From AP-15 sp963747735 (GTDB lineage: Bacteria; Pseudomonadota; Alphaproteobacteria; ATCC43930; CGMCC-115725), in NCBI GenBank assembly GCA_963747735.1, contig CAVVGE010000007.1, positions 248,001 through 312,000 on the forward strand: a stretch of DNA of 64,000 nt. Reading direction: 5' to 3'. A model generated the notes under the pieces. It worked only from the letters and a program-made list of their open reading frames with translations. It was not told the origin of the DNA and did no database searches. This document shows, piece after piece, positions 26,577-34,389 of the stretch. A program made the translations under genes and the position numbers. Each line of letters opens with the position of its first letter. The first letter of the stretch is position 1.

Positions 26577-28511
26577 TCAGGCATAAGCGGGGTGGCGGGC
26601 AGGTGCGGCCGGCTCACCGACCCGGTCGATCGCCATCTTTGCGGCGAGGGTTGCCTTGCGGCCGTCCTCATAGGTGATCTCGGTCGCCAGCTCGACCGCT
26701 TCGGCGCCGTTGTAGAGCGCGTCGATAACGGCGGCGTATTTTTCCGAGACGAAGCGCCGCCGGATCTTGCGGGTCCGGGTGATCTCGTTGTCGTCGGCGT
26801 CGAATTCCTTGCTCAACAGGACAAAGCGCCGGATTTTCGCCGCGTCCGGCAGGGTCGCGTTGCAGCGGGCGATCTCCTCCCCGACCAGCGCGCGCACTTC
26901 GGGCTTGGCGCTCAAATCCTGGAACGACGTATAGGCGAGGTTCTTGCGCTCGGCCCAATTGCCGACGGTGCCGAGATCGATCGCGACGAGTGCCGCGACA
27001 AACGGCAGCTGGTCGCCGAACGCCACCGCCTCGGCGATAAACGGACTGAATTTCAATTTGTTTTCGACGTATTGCGGGGCGAACGGGGTCCCGTCGCCGA
27101 GCTTGCCGACATCCTTGGCGCGGTCGATGACGACGAGATGGCCGCGGGCATCGAGAAGGCCGCAATCGCCGGTGTGAAACCAGCCGTCTGCGGTCATCGC
27201 CGCAGCGCTCGCCTCGGGCTCCTTGTAATAGCCGCGGAACACCGCTCCCGAACGGACCAGCACCTCGCCATCCTCGGCAATACGGATTTCGGTGCCGGGG
27301 ATCGAGCGGCCGACGGTGTCGGGATCGGCCTCGCCATCGGGCTGCAGCGAGGCGAGGCCCGCGAGCTCGGTCGAGCCCCAGACCTGCTTGATGTTGATCC
27401 CGAACGCGCGAAAAAACCGAAAGGTGTCGGGGCCGAGCGGGGCGCCGCCGGTATAGACCCAGCGCGCGCGGCCGAGGCCGAGCTGATCGCGCACCGGCGC
27501 GCAGACCAGAAAATCGCCGAGCGCCAGCCCCAGCCGCGTCGCCGGGCCCGGCGCGCGGCCGGCATCTTTCGCAGCTTGCGCCCGCTCGGCCCGCGCCCGG
27601 AAAAAGTCGAACGCCCGGCGCTTTAGCGGCGAGGCGTCGCTGCCGCGCACCCGCAGCTGGGTCAGCATCGTCTCCCACACCCGCGGCGGCGCCAGCGCGA
27701 TCGTCGGCCCCAGCTCGCGCAGGTCGCGCGGCACCGTGTCGGGCCGCTCCGGGCAGCTGCAGCAGAAGCCGACGAGCACCGTCAGCACCAGCGAGAACAG
27801 CGAGTTGCCGATCCACGCCATCGGCAGGTAGCACAGCATGTCGTCGGTCGGGCGGATGTCTTCGGCGGCGGCGAACGCCTCGGCCGAGCTCAACAGGTTG
27901 GCGTGCGACAGCATCACGCCCTTGGGCTGCCCGGTCGTTCCCGAAGTATAGGTCAGCAGCGCCAGGTCGTCGGCCGCGCCTTTGTCGATTTCGGCCTCGA
28001 CATAACCGCGATGCGTCTTGCCAAATTCGCCGCCGGCAGCCTGAACCGTATCGAAGGCTGCCAGACCGGGTGCCGAATAATGCCCGAGCCCGCGCGGATC
28101 GTCGTAGACCACCAATGCGAGATGCGGCAACCGCGTCTTTAGCGACAGGATCTTGTCGACCTGCTCCTGGTCTTCGGCCACCACCACCGAAACCTCGGCG
28201 TGGCTCAGGACATAGACCATCTCGGCGGCGATCGAATCCTGGTACATCGGCACCGCGACACCACCGAGGCATTGCGCGGCGAGCTGCGCGCAATAGAGCC
28301 GCGGGCGGTTGTCGCCGATCACCGCGAGCTTGCCGCCGCGGCCAAAGCCATGCGCGGCGAGGCCGAGCGCAAACAGGCGCACCTCGTCCCAATACTGCGC
28401 CCAGGTGAAGGTCTGCCAGATGCCGCGGTTCTTTTCCCGGATCGCCGGCCGGCCGGCCATGCTGCGCGCGTTGCGGCGCAGCAGCCGCGGCAGGGTCGTC
28501 TCGGCAGTCAT
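26577..28511 (-). CDS. AMP-dependent acyl-CoA synthetase/ligase (long-chain type)
   Basis: A 644-residue adenylate-forming enzyme. The P-loop LLTYTSGTTGQPKGVMLSH (about residues 183-201), the adenine-binding VWGSTELAG (about 379-387) and WFHTGDCGLLD (about 443-453) are present, with a lysine-rich C-terminal lid. It would activate a carboxylic acid with ATP and CoA. Position inside a Liv-type operon, overlapping livG by ATGA (28508-28511) and 8 bp before livH, suggests that it traps as CoA ester the acid brought in by this transporter. The acid is not known. Confidence 0.92.
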   Translation of the reverse strand: MTAETTLPRLLRRNARSMAGRPAIREKNRGIWQTFTWAQYWDEVRLFALGLAAHGFGRGGKLAVIGDNRPRLYCAQLAAQCLGGVAVPMYQDSIAAEMVYVLSHAEVSVVVAEDQEQVDKILSLKTRLPHLALVVYDDPRGLGHYSAPGLAAFDTVQAAGGEFGKTHRGYVEAEIDKGAADDLALLTYTSGTTGQPKGVMLSHANLLSSAEAFAAAEDIRPTDDMLCYLPMAWIGNSLFSLVLTVLVGFCCSCPERPDTVPRDLRELGPTIALAPPRVWETMLTQLRVRGSDASPLKRRAFDFFRARAERAQAAKDAGRAPGPATRLGLALGDFLVCAPVRDQLGLGRARWVYTGGAPLGPDTFRFFRAFGINIKQVWGSTELAGLASLQPDGEADPDTVGRSIPGTEIRIAEDGEVLVRSGAVFRGYYKEPEASAAAMTADGWFHTGDCGLLDARGHLVVIDRAKDVGKLGDGTPFAPQYVENKLKFSPFIAEAVAFGDQLPFVAALVAIDLGTVGNWAERKNLAYTSFQDLSAKPEVRALVGEEIARCNATLPDAAKIRRFVLLSKEFDADDNEITRTRKIRRRFVSEKYAAVIDALYNGAEAVELATEITYEDGRKATLAAKMAIDRVGEPAAPARHPAYA

Positions 28512-29341
28512 TCCGCGGCCTCGCGCTCGGTGGCGCTGCCGAGATAGGCGCGGATCACGTCCGGATGACGCTGCACCTCGGCGGGGCTACCCTCGGCGAT
28601 CTTGCGGCCGCGGTCGAGCACGGCGACCCGGTCGGAAATGTCCATGACCACCGCCATGTCGTGCTCGATCAGGATCGTCGTCGTGCCCCACTCCCGGTTC
28701 ACCTCGAGGATAAAGCGGGCCATGTCTTCTTTTTCTTCCTGGTTCATCCCGCCCATCGGCTCGTCGAGCAGCAATATCTTGGGGTCGAGCGCCAGCGCGC
28801 GGGCGAGCTCCACCCGCTTGCGCAAGCCGTAGGCGAGCCCGCTGGTCGGCTGCTTGCGCAAATCTTCGAGCTCGAGCAGCTCGATCAGCTCCTCGGCACG
28901 GGCGCGATGCGCCACCTCCTCGCGCTGCGCCAGCCCCCAATAGACAAAGGACGACAGGATCCCGGCCTTCATCCGCACATGGCGGCCGAGCATGATGTTG
29001 TCGAGCACGCTCATGCCGGCGAACAAAGCGATGTTCTGAAAGGTGCGGGCGATGCCGAGGGCGGCCACCCGCGACGGCCGCAGCCCGGTGATGTCTTTGC
29101 CGTCGAACACGATCGAGCCGCTGTCCGGCCGGTAAAACCCGCTGATCATGTTGAGGATCGAGGTCTTGCCGGCGCCGTTCGGGCCGATGATCGACATCAG
29201 CTTGCCACGCTCGACCGAAAGGCTGACGTCTTCGACCGCGCGCACCCCGCCGAAATGCTTGGATACGCCGGAAATCGCGAGCAGCACGTCGCCTGTTTGC
29301 GGATGTGCGGCCAAGAGGTCGGTTATATTGCTTGCCGCCAT
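28508..29341 (-). CDS. livG: Branched-chain amino acid ABC transporter ATP-binding protein LivG (operon 1)
   Basis: A 277-residue ATPase. Walker A is GPNGAGKTS (about residues 52-60) and the second half has ILLLDEPMGGMNQEEKEDMAR, the Walker B with the Met-Asn-rich D-loop region. The classical LSGGQ signature is replaced by GLRKRVELARALAL, so the signature is degenerate. This form is seen in acyl-type Liv systems. It is the first gene of operon 1, with the ligase overlapping its stop, and faces the CobW gene across a 232-bp divergent gap. Confidence 0.9.
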   Translation of the reverse strand: MAASNITDLLAAHPQTGDVLLAISGVSKHFGGVRAVEDVSLSVERGKLMSIIGPNGAGKTSILNMISGFYRPDSGSIVFDGKDITGLRPSRVAALGIARTFQNIALFAGMSVLDNIMLGRHVRMKAGILSSFVYWGLAQREEVAHRARAEELIELLELEDLRKQPTSGLAYGLRKRVELARALALDPKILLLDEPMGGMNQEEKEDMARFILEVNREWGTTTILIEHDMAVVMDISDRVAVLDRGRKIAEGSPAEVQRHPDVIRAYLGSATEREAAE

Positions 29342-29573
29342 GCCGTCCGCATTTCCTCACCCGAAAGGGTTGGGCCATTCATGCCGCCCGTTTATGGCCG
29401 GCATGATGCTGAGGCATGCGCTGGAAAGCAATCGCTAAAATCGGCGGCAGCGGCGCCGGTTCTCAAATGGCGCAAGGTTTTGACGGCGGGGCTTGCCGTG
29501 CCGGGGCCGGCGTGGAACGATCCGCCGCGGGAACGCCCGGCCCGCGATAGTCCCCGCGATAGTTAAGGACGCG

Positions 29574-30638
29574 ATGCCCGAAACCGAGACCATGCCCGTG
29601 ACGGTGCTGACCGGTTTTCTCGGCAGCGGCAAAACGACGCTGCTGCGCCGCGCGCTCGCCTCCCCCGCGCTTGCCGACACCGCGGTCGTGATCAACGAGA
29701 TCGGCGAGATCGCGATCGACCATCACCTCGTCGATTTTGTCGACGGGAGCGTCGTCGAATTGCCCGGCGGGTGTCTCTGCTGCGCGGTTCGGGAGGATTT
29801 GGCGCGGACCTTGCGCAGCCTGATCGATCGGCGCGCGGCTGGCGACATCAAGCCGTTCCGGCGCATCGTCGTCGAAACCACCGGGCTCGCCGACCCGGCG
29901 CCGATCCTTTACACGCTCGGCGCCGATCCGATGCTCGACCACTCGCTGCGATTGGCGCGGGTCGTCACCTTGGTCGATGCGGTGACCGGTGCCGCGACGG
30001 TCGACCGCTTTGCCGAGGCGGCGCGCCAGGCCGCGCTCGCCGACCTCCTCGTGGTGACCAAGACCGATCTTGCCGTCTTTGCTGCCGAGCTTGCCGGCAG
30101 GCTCGACGCGCTCAACCCGCGCGCGCCGCGCCTCCTCGCGGCCGACATCCCCGATCCCGGCGCGGCGCTCTTCGCCGCGGGCGGGCGCCCTCCCCTCCCC
30201 GTTACGCCGGAGATATCCAGCGCCGCGCATACCCACGGCATCGCCACCTTTACCACCGTCCTCGGCAGGGCGCCGCGCCGCCTCGACTTCGCCCGCGCGC
30301 TCGGCGGGCTTGCCCGCAAGCGCGGCACCGACCTGCTGCGCGTCAAGGGCATCGTCGAGTTTGCCGACCGGACCGGCCGGCCAGCGGTCGTGCAGGCGGC
30401 GCAGCACACGATGTTCGCGCCCGAATGGCTCGACGACTGGCCCGACGATGACCGCCGCAGCCGGCTCGTCTTTGTCGTCCACCGCATCGCGCCGGCTGAA
30501 ATCCTCGACGCTTTCGCCTTTGCCGCACCCTCGCTCCTAGTCCCCACTCTTAGCGAAGCGCGACTCATCAAATTTCCCTCTCCCCCGGCCGGCGGGGGAG
30601 AGGGAGAATATTTGGCTCGGTGTTTTGCGCTTCTCTGA
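29574..30638 (+). CDS. CobW/COG0523 family GTPase (zinc metallochaperone-like)
   Basis: A 354-residue P-loop GTPase. GFLGSGKT (residues 14-21) is Walker A, and GGCLCC (65-70) carries the CxCC metal motif of COG0523 proteins. The base-recognition motif is VTKTD, and a CobW C-terminal domain follows. Members insert or deliver zinc or cobalt to enzymes, using GTP. The next gene encodes a zinc-type amidohydrolase 39 bp away, a plausible client. The last 20 or so residues come from a palindromic repeat (30575-30605), so the natural end may have been replaced. ATG 29574 gives the family's typical N-terminus. Confidence 0.88.
   Translation: MPETETMPVTVLTGFLGSGKTTLLRRALASPALADTAVVINEIGEIAIDHHLVDFVDGSVVELPGGCLCCAVREDLARTLRSLIDRRAAGDIKPFRRIVVETTGLADPAPILYTLGADPMLDHSLRLARVVTLVDAVTGAATVDRFAEAARQAALADLLVVTKTDLAVFAAELAGRLDALNPRAPRLLAADIPDPGAALFAAGGRPPLPVTPEISSAAHTHGIATFTTVLGRAPRRLDFARALGGLARKRGTDLLRVKGIVEFADRTGRPAVVQAAQHTMFAPEWLDDWPDDDRRSRLVFVVHRIAPAEILDAFAFAAPSLLVPTLSEARLIKFPSPPAGGGEGEYLARCFALL
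30575..30605. repeat. CCCTC-type palindrome inside the CobW 3' end
   Basis: Perfect 12-bp stem: 30575-30586 (TCCCTCTCCCCC) with 30594-30605, loop GGCCGGC. It is translated as FPSPPAGGGEGE in the CobW-like protein. Same family as copies at 10101, 22342 and 57714. It may also act as a terminator for the upstream gene. Confidence 0.75.
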
Positions 30639-30676
30639 TTTCAGGTGCTAGGCTCGTCATCATAGGGAGGCTCACG

Positions 30677-32107
30677 ATGCTCGACGTTGTCGTTTCCGGC
30701 GGTCTCGCCGTTCTGCCATCGGGGCCGGAGCCGGCCGATCTCGGCATTGCCGGCGGCAAGATCGCAGCGATCGGAGCGCCGGGGAGCCTCGCCGCGCTCG
30801 GCGCCGGCCGCACCGTCGATGCCGCGGGCCAGATCGTCATCCCCGGCGGCATCGACCCGCACGTCCATTGCCGCTGGCCGATCGTCGTCCCCGGCACCAC
30901 CCAGCACCAGATGACCGACGGCCCGGCGCGGGTCAGCCAGGCCGCGCTCCACGGCGGCACGACGACGATCCTCGATTTTGCCCTCGTCGGCGACGGCGAC
31001 GGCGTGCAGCAGGCGATCGAGCGGCGCCAGCAGGAATGGCAGGGCGACTGCCATTGCGACTATGCCTTTCACACGATGGTGCAGGGCAAGCTCGCCCCCG
31101 AGCTGATGCCGCAGCTGGCCGAGGCGGTTGCGGCCGGGCATCCCAGCGTCAAGATCTTCACCACCGACATCACGCCGAGCCGAAAGGGCCGCATGGTCGA
31201 TTTCGGCGACATCTGGGAGGTGCTGAAAGTCTTGGCGAAGGCGGGCGGCATCGCCGCGATCCACGCCGAAGACAACGACCTCGTCATGCACATGTACGAA
31301 AAGCTGTTTCGCGAGGACCGCACCGGCTTTGAGAACATGGCCGAGGTGCACACCACCTTGAGCGAAGACCTCGCCTTCAACCGGGTGATCCGGCTCGCCG
31401 CCAATGTCGAGGGTGCAGCACTTTACATGATGCACACCTCGGCCGCGACCGGGGTCGCCGCGATCGCCGCCGCACGCGCGCAAGGCGTGCCGATCTACGG
31501 CGAAACGCTGCATCAATATTTGATGTATACCGCCGAGGACTATAAGCGTGCGAACGGCCAGATCTACCATACCTATCCGTCGCTCAAATTCCAGGCCGAC
31601 CACGAGGCGCTGTGGGCGGCAACCGACCATGGCGCGATCCAGACCGTCGCCACCGACGAGATCTGCTGCCCACTGCGGAGCAAATTGCAGGGCCGGCGCA
31701 TCGACGACACCACCGGCGGCAATGCCGGGGTCGAGCCGCGCGTCTCGTTGATCTATACCGAGACCGTCGAAAAACGCGGCCGCGGCCTCGCCGATTTTGT
31801 CGGCCTCGTCTCGTCGAACGCAGCCAAGATCATGGGTCTCTACCCGAGGAAAGGGGCGCTCGCGATCGGCTCCGACGCCGACATCGTCATCCTCGACCCG
31901 CGCCGGCGCCATATCGTGCGCGCGACCGAGATGCACGAGGCCGATTACAGCCCGTGGGAAGGCCGCGACCTCGCCGCTTGGCCGTCGGTCACGATCTTGC
32001 GCGGCAAGATTGTCGTCGACAACGGCGCGTTCTCCGGCGCTCTGAGCGACGGTCAATTCCTCTCCCGCAAAGTCCCGGACGAAATCCGCACCCGCCCCGC
32101 GGTTTGA
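30677..32107 (+). CDS. Dihydropyrimidinase/hydantoinase-type amidohydrolase
   Basis: A 476-residue cyclic amidase of the urease superfamily. IDPHVHCRW (about residues 58-66) gives the first metal His pair. HPSVKIFTTD (about 154-163) has the Lys that would be carbamylated. IHAEDNDLV, MHTSA and TDEICCPLRSK continue the metal and substrate sites. It would hydrolyse a cyclic imide, hydantoin or pyrimidine ring. GGGAGG at 30665-30670 gives ATG 30677 a good ribosome site. The CobW GTPase is immediately upstream in the same direction. Confidence 0.9.
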   Translation: MLDVVVSGGLAVLPSGPEPADLGIAGGKIAAIGAPGSLAALGAGRTVDAAGQIVIPGGIDPHVHCRWPIVVPGTTQHQMTDGPARVSQAALHGGTTTILDFALVGDGDGVQQAIERRQQEWQGDCHCDYAFHTMVQGKLAPELMPQLAEAVAAGHPSVKIFTTDITPSRKGRMVDFGDIWEVLKVLAKAGGIAAIHAEDNDLVMHMYEKLFREDRTGFENMAEVHTTLSEDLAFNRVIRLAANVEGAALYMMHTSAATGVAAIAAARAQGVPIYGETLHQYLMYTAEDYKRANGQIYHTYPSLKFQADHEALWAATDHGAIQTVATDEICCPLRSKLQGRRIDDTTGGNAGVEPRVSLIYTETVEKRGRGLADFVGLVSSNAAKIMGLYPRKGALAIGSDADIVILDPRRRHIVRATEMHEADYSPWEGRDLAAWPSVTILRGKIVVDNGAFSGALSDGQFLSRKVPDEIRTRPAV

Positions 32108-32271
32108 GGCGCTGTCGGAAAGCGGAACGGAATCTTCCGCACCGGATTCGCATTCAGTCGGCCAGGGCGTTATCCATCCTGATGGCAACTCCTGATCGGT
32201 CAGGACTCGATTTCGAACGCCTGCCAGGACGGGAGGACACCTAAACCAACAGGCTGCTGAAAAACCCGCGC

Positions 32272-32395
32272 GTCATTCCGGGACGGTCCGTCAGGAGCGG
32301 GCCCGGAACCCATGAACACAGGCCAGGGCATTGATTTCTCTCGCCCGTGTTCATGGGTTCGGGGCTCACGGGCGATGCCCGCGCCCCGGAATGAC
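32272..32395. repeat. Interspersed palindromic element, copy 2
   Basis: A 124-bp element with the same ends as copy 1 at 13447-13569 (GTCATTCCGGG and its complement). A second, 14-bp perfect stem lies inside (32306-32319, GAACCCATGAACAC, with 32347-32360). It occupies the middle of the 515-bp gap 32108-32622, where no gene was seen on either side of it. Confidence 0.8.
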
Positions 32396-32622
32396 GAGGT
32401 TCATGCAATTCTCAGCAGCCTAACTACAGCATTCGCGTAACCACGAGCTACCGTATCCTGCTCGGGCGTGAAGCCGACGGGCTCGGCGAGCTTTTCGCCG
32501 CCGTCGATATCGGCACGCATCAGATCCATCGCCGCTGAGACCCCGTGCTGCCGGATCGCCGGGCGAGGTGAATTGCCGGGTTGAGCGGGGGCGGTTATCG
32601 TGACGCGGAAAGGGATGCGTCG

Positions 32623-33018
32623 ATGAAGCTGCGTGAGCTGCGCCGCACGATCTGGGCCGTTTGGCTCGGGCTGGCGGCGCTCGGCCTCAACGCGCTCGTA
32701 CCGATCCATGCGGCTTTCGACCTTGCCGAGGCGACGGGCAAGACGGGCCACGGTCTCGAATGGCGCCTTTTCGCGCTGGCAAGCGGCCACGGCGAGGACG
32801 CCGGCAAGCCCGACACACACCGCACCCATCATGGCCATGCCACCGTCTGCGCGGTGTGCAGCGCGGCCGCCGCGCTCGCCGGTTTCGCCGGGGCGGCGGC
32901 AATCCCGTTGCCCGCACCTTACGCGGGCGGCGCGCCGGCAACCTTCGCCGTCGCGCCCGACAAACCCGACGGCACCTTCACCGCCGCTTATCTCTCCCGC
33001 GCTCCACCCTTCGGCTGA
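32623..33018 (+). CDS. DUF2946-like small exported protein, His/Cys-rich
   Basis: A 131-residue protein. An N-terminal hydrophobic segment (VWLGLAALGLNALVPIHAAF) is followed by a metal-ligand cluster, THRTHHGHATVCAVCSAA (about residues 69-86). This HxH...CxxC block resembles DUF2946, usually found beside copper-handling genes. A second hydrophobic stretch (AAALAGFAGAAAIPLPAP) follows. It is the first gene of the copper locus and runs into an unknown secreted protein, CopC and CopD. Likely an exported metal-binding protein; the metal is inferred from context. Confidence 0.7.
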   Translation: MKLRELRRTIWAVWLGLAALGLNALVPIHAAFDLAEATGKTGHGLEWRLFALASGHGEDAGKPDTHRTHHGHATVCAVCSAAAALAGFAGAAAIPLPAPYAGGAPATFAVAPDKPDGTFTAAYLSRAPPFG

Positions 33019-33096
33019 CCTGCCGAGACCGCTGCAACCGGCAGACCGCACCGCGCGGCCTCTGCCGATTCGCGATTTCCAATTTTGGAGCGCCTT

Positions 33097-34014
33097 ATGC
33101 TGAACCACACTCTGCGCGGCGCGCCGGCTGTCGTGGCCGTCGCCCTCTTTTGCACGCATTCCGAAGCGCTGGCGCACGGCTTTGCCGGCGATCGCTTTTT
33201 TCCCGCCACCATCCTGACCGACGACCCGTTTGTCGCCGACGAAATCTCGCTGCCGACCGTCACCCTGAACCCGACCCAAAGCGATGGCTCGCGGGAAATC
33301 GATATCGGCCCCGATTGGTCCAAGCGGATCACCCCCGACCTCGACTTCACCATCGGCACCGATTGGGAGCACATCAAAGCACCAGGCGCGCCGGCCCAGA
33401 CCGGGTTTGGCGGGCTCGATACCGGGCTGCAATATCAGCTGTTCATCAATGCGCCGCACGAGGCGATGGGCCTCGTCGGGCTCAACGTCAATTGGGGGAA
33501 CACCGGAAATGTTCGGGCAGTAGGGGCGCCCGATTTCACCACGGTCTCACCCACTTTCGACTTTGGCAAAGGCTTTGGCGATTTGCCGGATTCGCTGCCC
33601 TGGCTGCGGCCGTTCGCCGTCACCGGCAATTTGAGCTTTGATTTCCCGAGCAAAACCGAAAGCGACGGCATTCCGAACCCGAACAATTTCAACTACGGCT
33701 TTGCCATCGAGTACAGCCTCGAATATCTGCAGCATCAGGTCCGCGATATCGGGCTGCGGGCGCCGTTCGACCGTCTGATCCCGCTCGTCGAGTTCGCGCT
33801 GACGACACCTTTGAACCGCGGCCAAGGCGGCATGACCACCGGCACGGTGCAGCCCGGCATCATCTGGGCCGGACAGTATTTTCAGGTCGGCGCGGAGATG
33901 ATCATCCCGACCAACAGCCAGTCGGGGCACGGGATCGGCGGGGTGGTTCAATTGCACTTCTACCTCGACGACCTGTTCCCGCACGGCATCGGCAAGCCGA
34001 TCTCCGAGTGGTAG
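33097..34014 (+). CDS. Unknown exported protein of the copper locus
   Basis: A 305-residue protein with a signal peptide (VVAVALFCTHSEALAHG, cleavage near residue 26). The rest alternates short polar and aromatic segments and ends in HFYLDDLFPHGIGKPISEW, which looks like outer-membrane beta-strand sequence; a beta-barrel or periplasmic beta protein is possible. The N-terminus has FPATILTDDPFVADEISLPTV. I do not recognise a named family. The start is ATG 33097 after TGGAG. It lies 78 bp after the DUF2946-like gene and 2 bp before copC, so it belongs to the same operon. Confidence 0.7.
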   Translation: MLNHTLRGAPAVVAVALFCTHSEALAHGFAGDRFFPATILTDDPFVADEISLPTVTLNPTQSDGSREIDIGPDWSKRITPDLDFTIGTDWEHIKAPGAPAQTGFGGLDTGLQYQLFINAPHEAMGLVGLNVNWGNTGNVRAVGAPDFTTVSPTFDFGKGFGDLPDSLPWLRPFAVTGNLSFDFPSKTESDGIPNPNNFNYGFAIEYSLEYLQHQVRDIGLRAPFDRLIPLVEFALTTPLNRGQGGMTTGTVQPGIIWAGQYFQVGAEMIIPTNSQSGHGIGGVVQLHFYLDDLFPHGIGKPISEW

Positions 34015-34016
34015 CG

Positions 34017-34382
34017 ATGCGCCGAGCGGCAATGGCGCTGGCGGCGGCCGTCCTGTCCGGGGCGGCCAATGCCGCTTTGGCGCACGCCTTTCTCGACCAT
34101 GCGAGCCCGGCCGTCGGCAGCACCCTGCCGGCGGCGCCGCCGGCCGTGATGCTGTGGTTCAGCCAGGAGCTGGAGCCGGCCTTCAGCACCGTCACGGTGA
34201 CCGACAAGGCGGGAAACCGCGTCGACCGCGGCGACGGCGCCGTCGACCCGAAGGACCCGACCGAGCTGCACGCCACGCTAAAGCCGCTGCCGCCCGGCAG
34301 CTACAAGGTCATTTGGCGGGTGGTCTCGGTCGATACCCATACGACCGAAGGCGATTTCGGCTTTGTCGTCGGCGGCCGGTGA
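34017..34382 (+). CDS. CopC domain copper-resistance protein
   Basis: A 121-residue periplasmic protein. A signal peptide ends at ALA, leaving HAFLDHASPAVGSTLP at the mature N-terminus, where the first His is the usual Cu(II) ligand of CopC. The later VVSVDTHTTEGDFGF provides the matching Asp and His. The beta-barrel fold is short, as expected. It would pass or buffer copper for the CopD protein encoded just downstream, with an 8-bp gap (34382 to 34390). It begins 2 bp after the preceding stop. Confidence 0.9.
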   Translation: MRRAAMALAAAVLSGAANAALAHAFLDHASPAVGSTLPAAPPAVMLWFSQELEPAFSTVTVTDKAGNRVDRGDGAVDPKDPTELHATLKPLPPGSYKVIWRVVSVDTHTTEGDFGFVVGGR

Positions 34383-34389
34383 GGACGCG

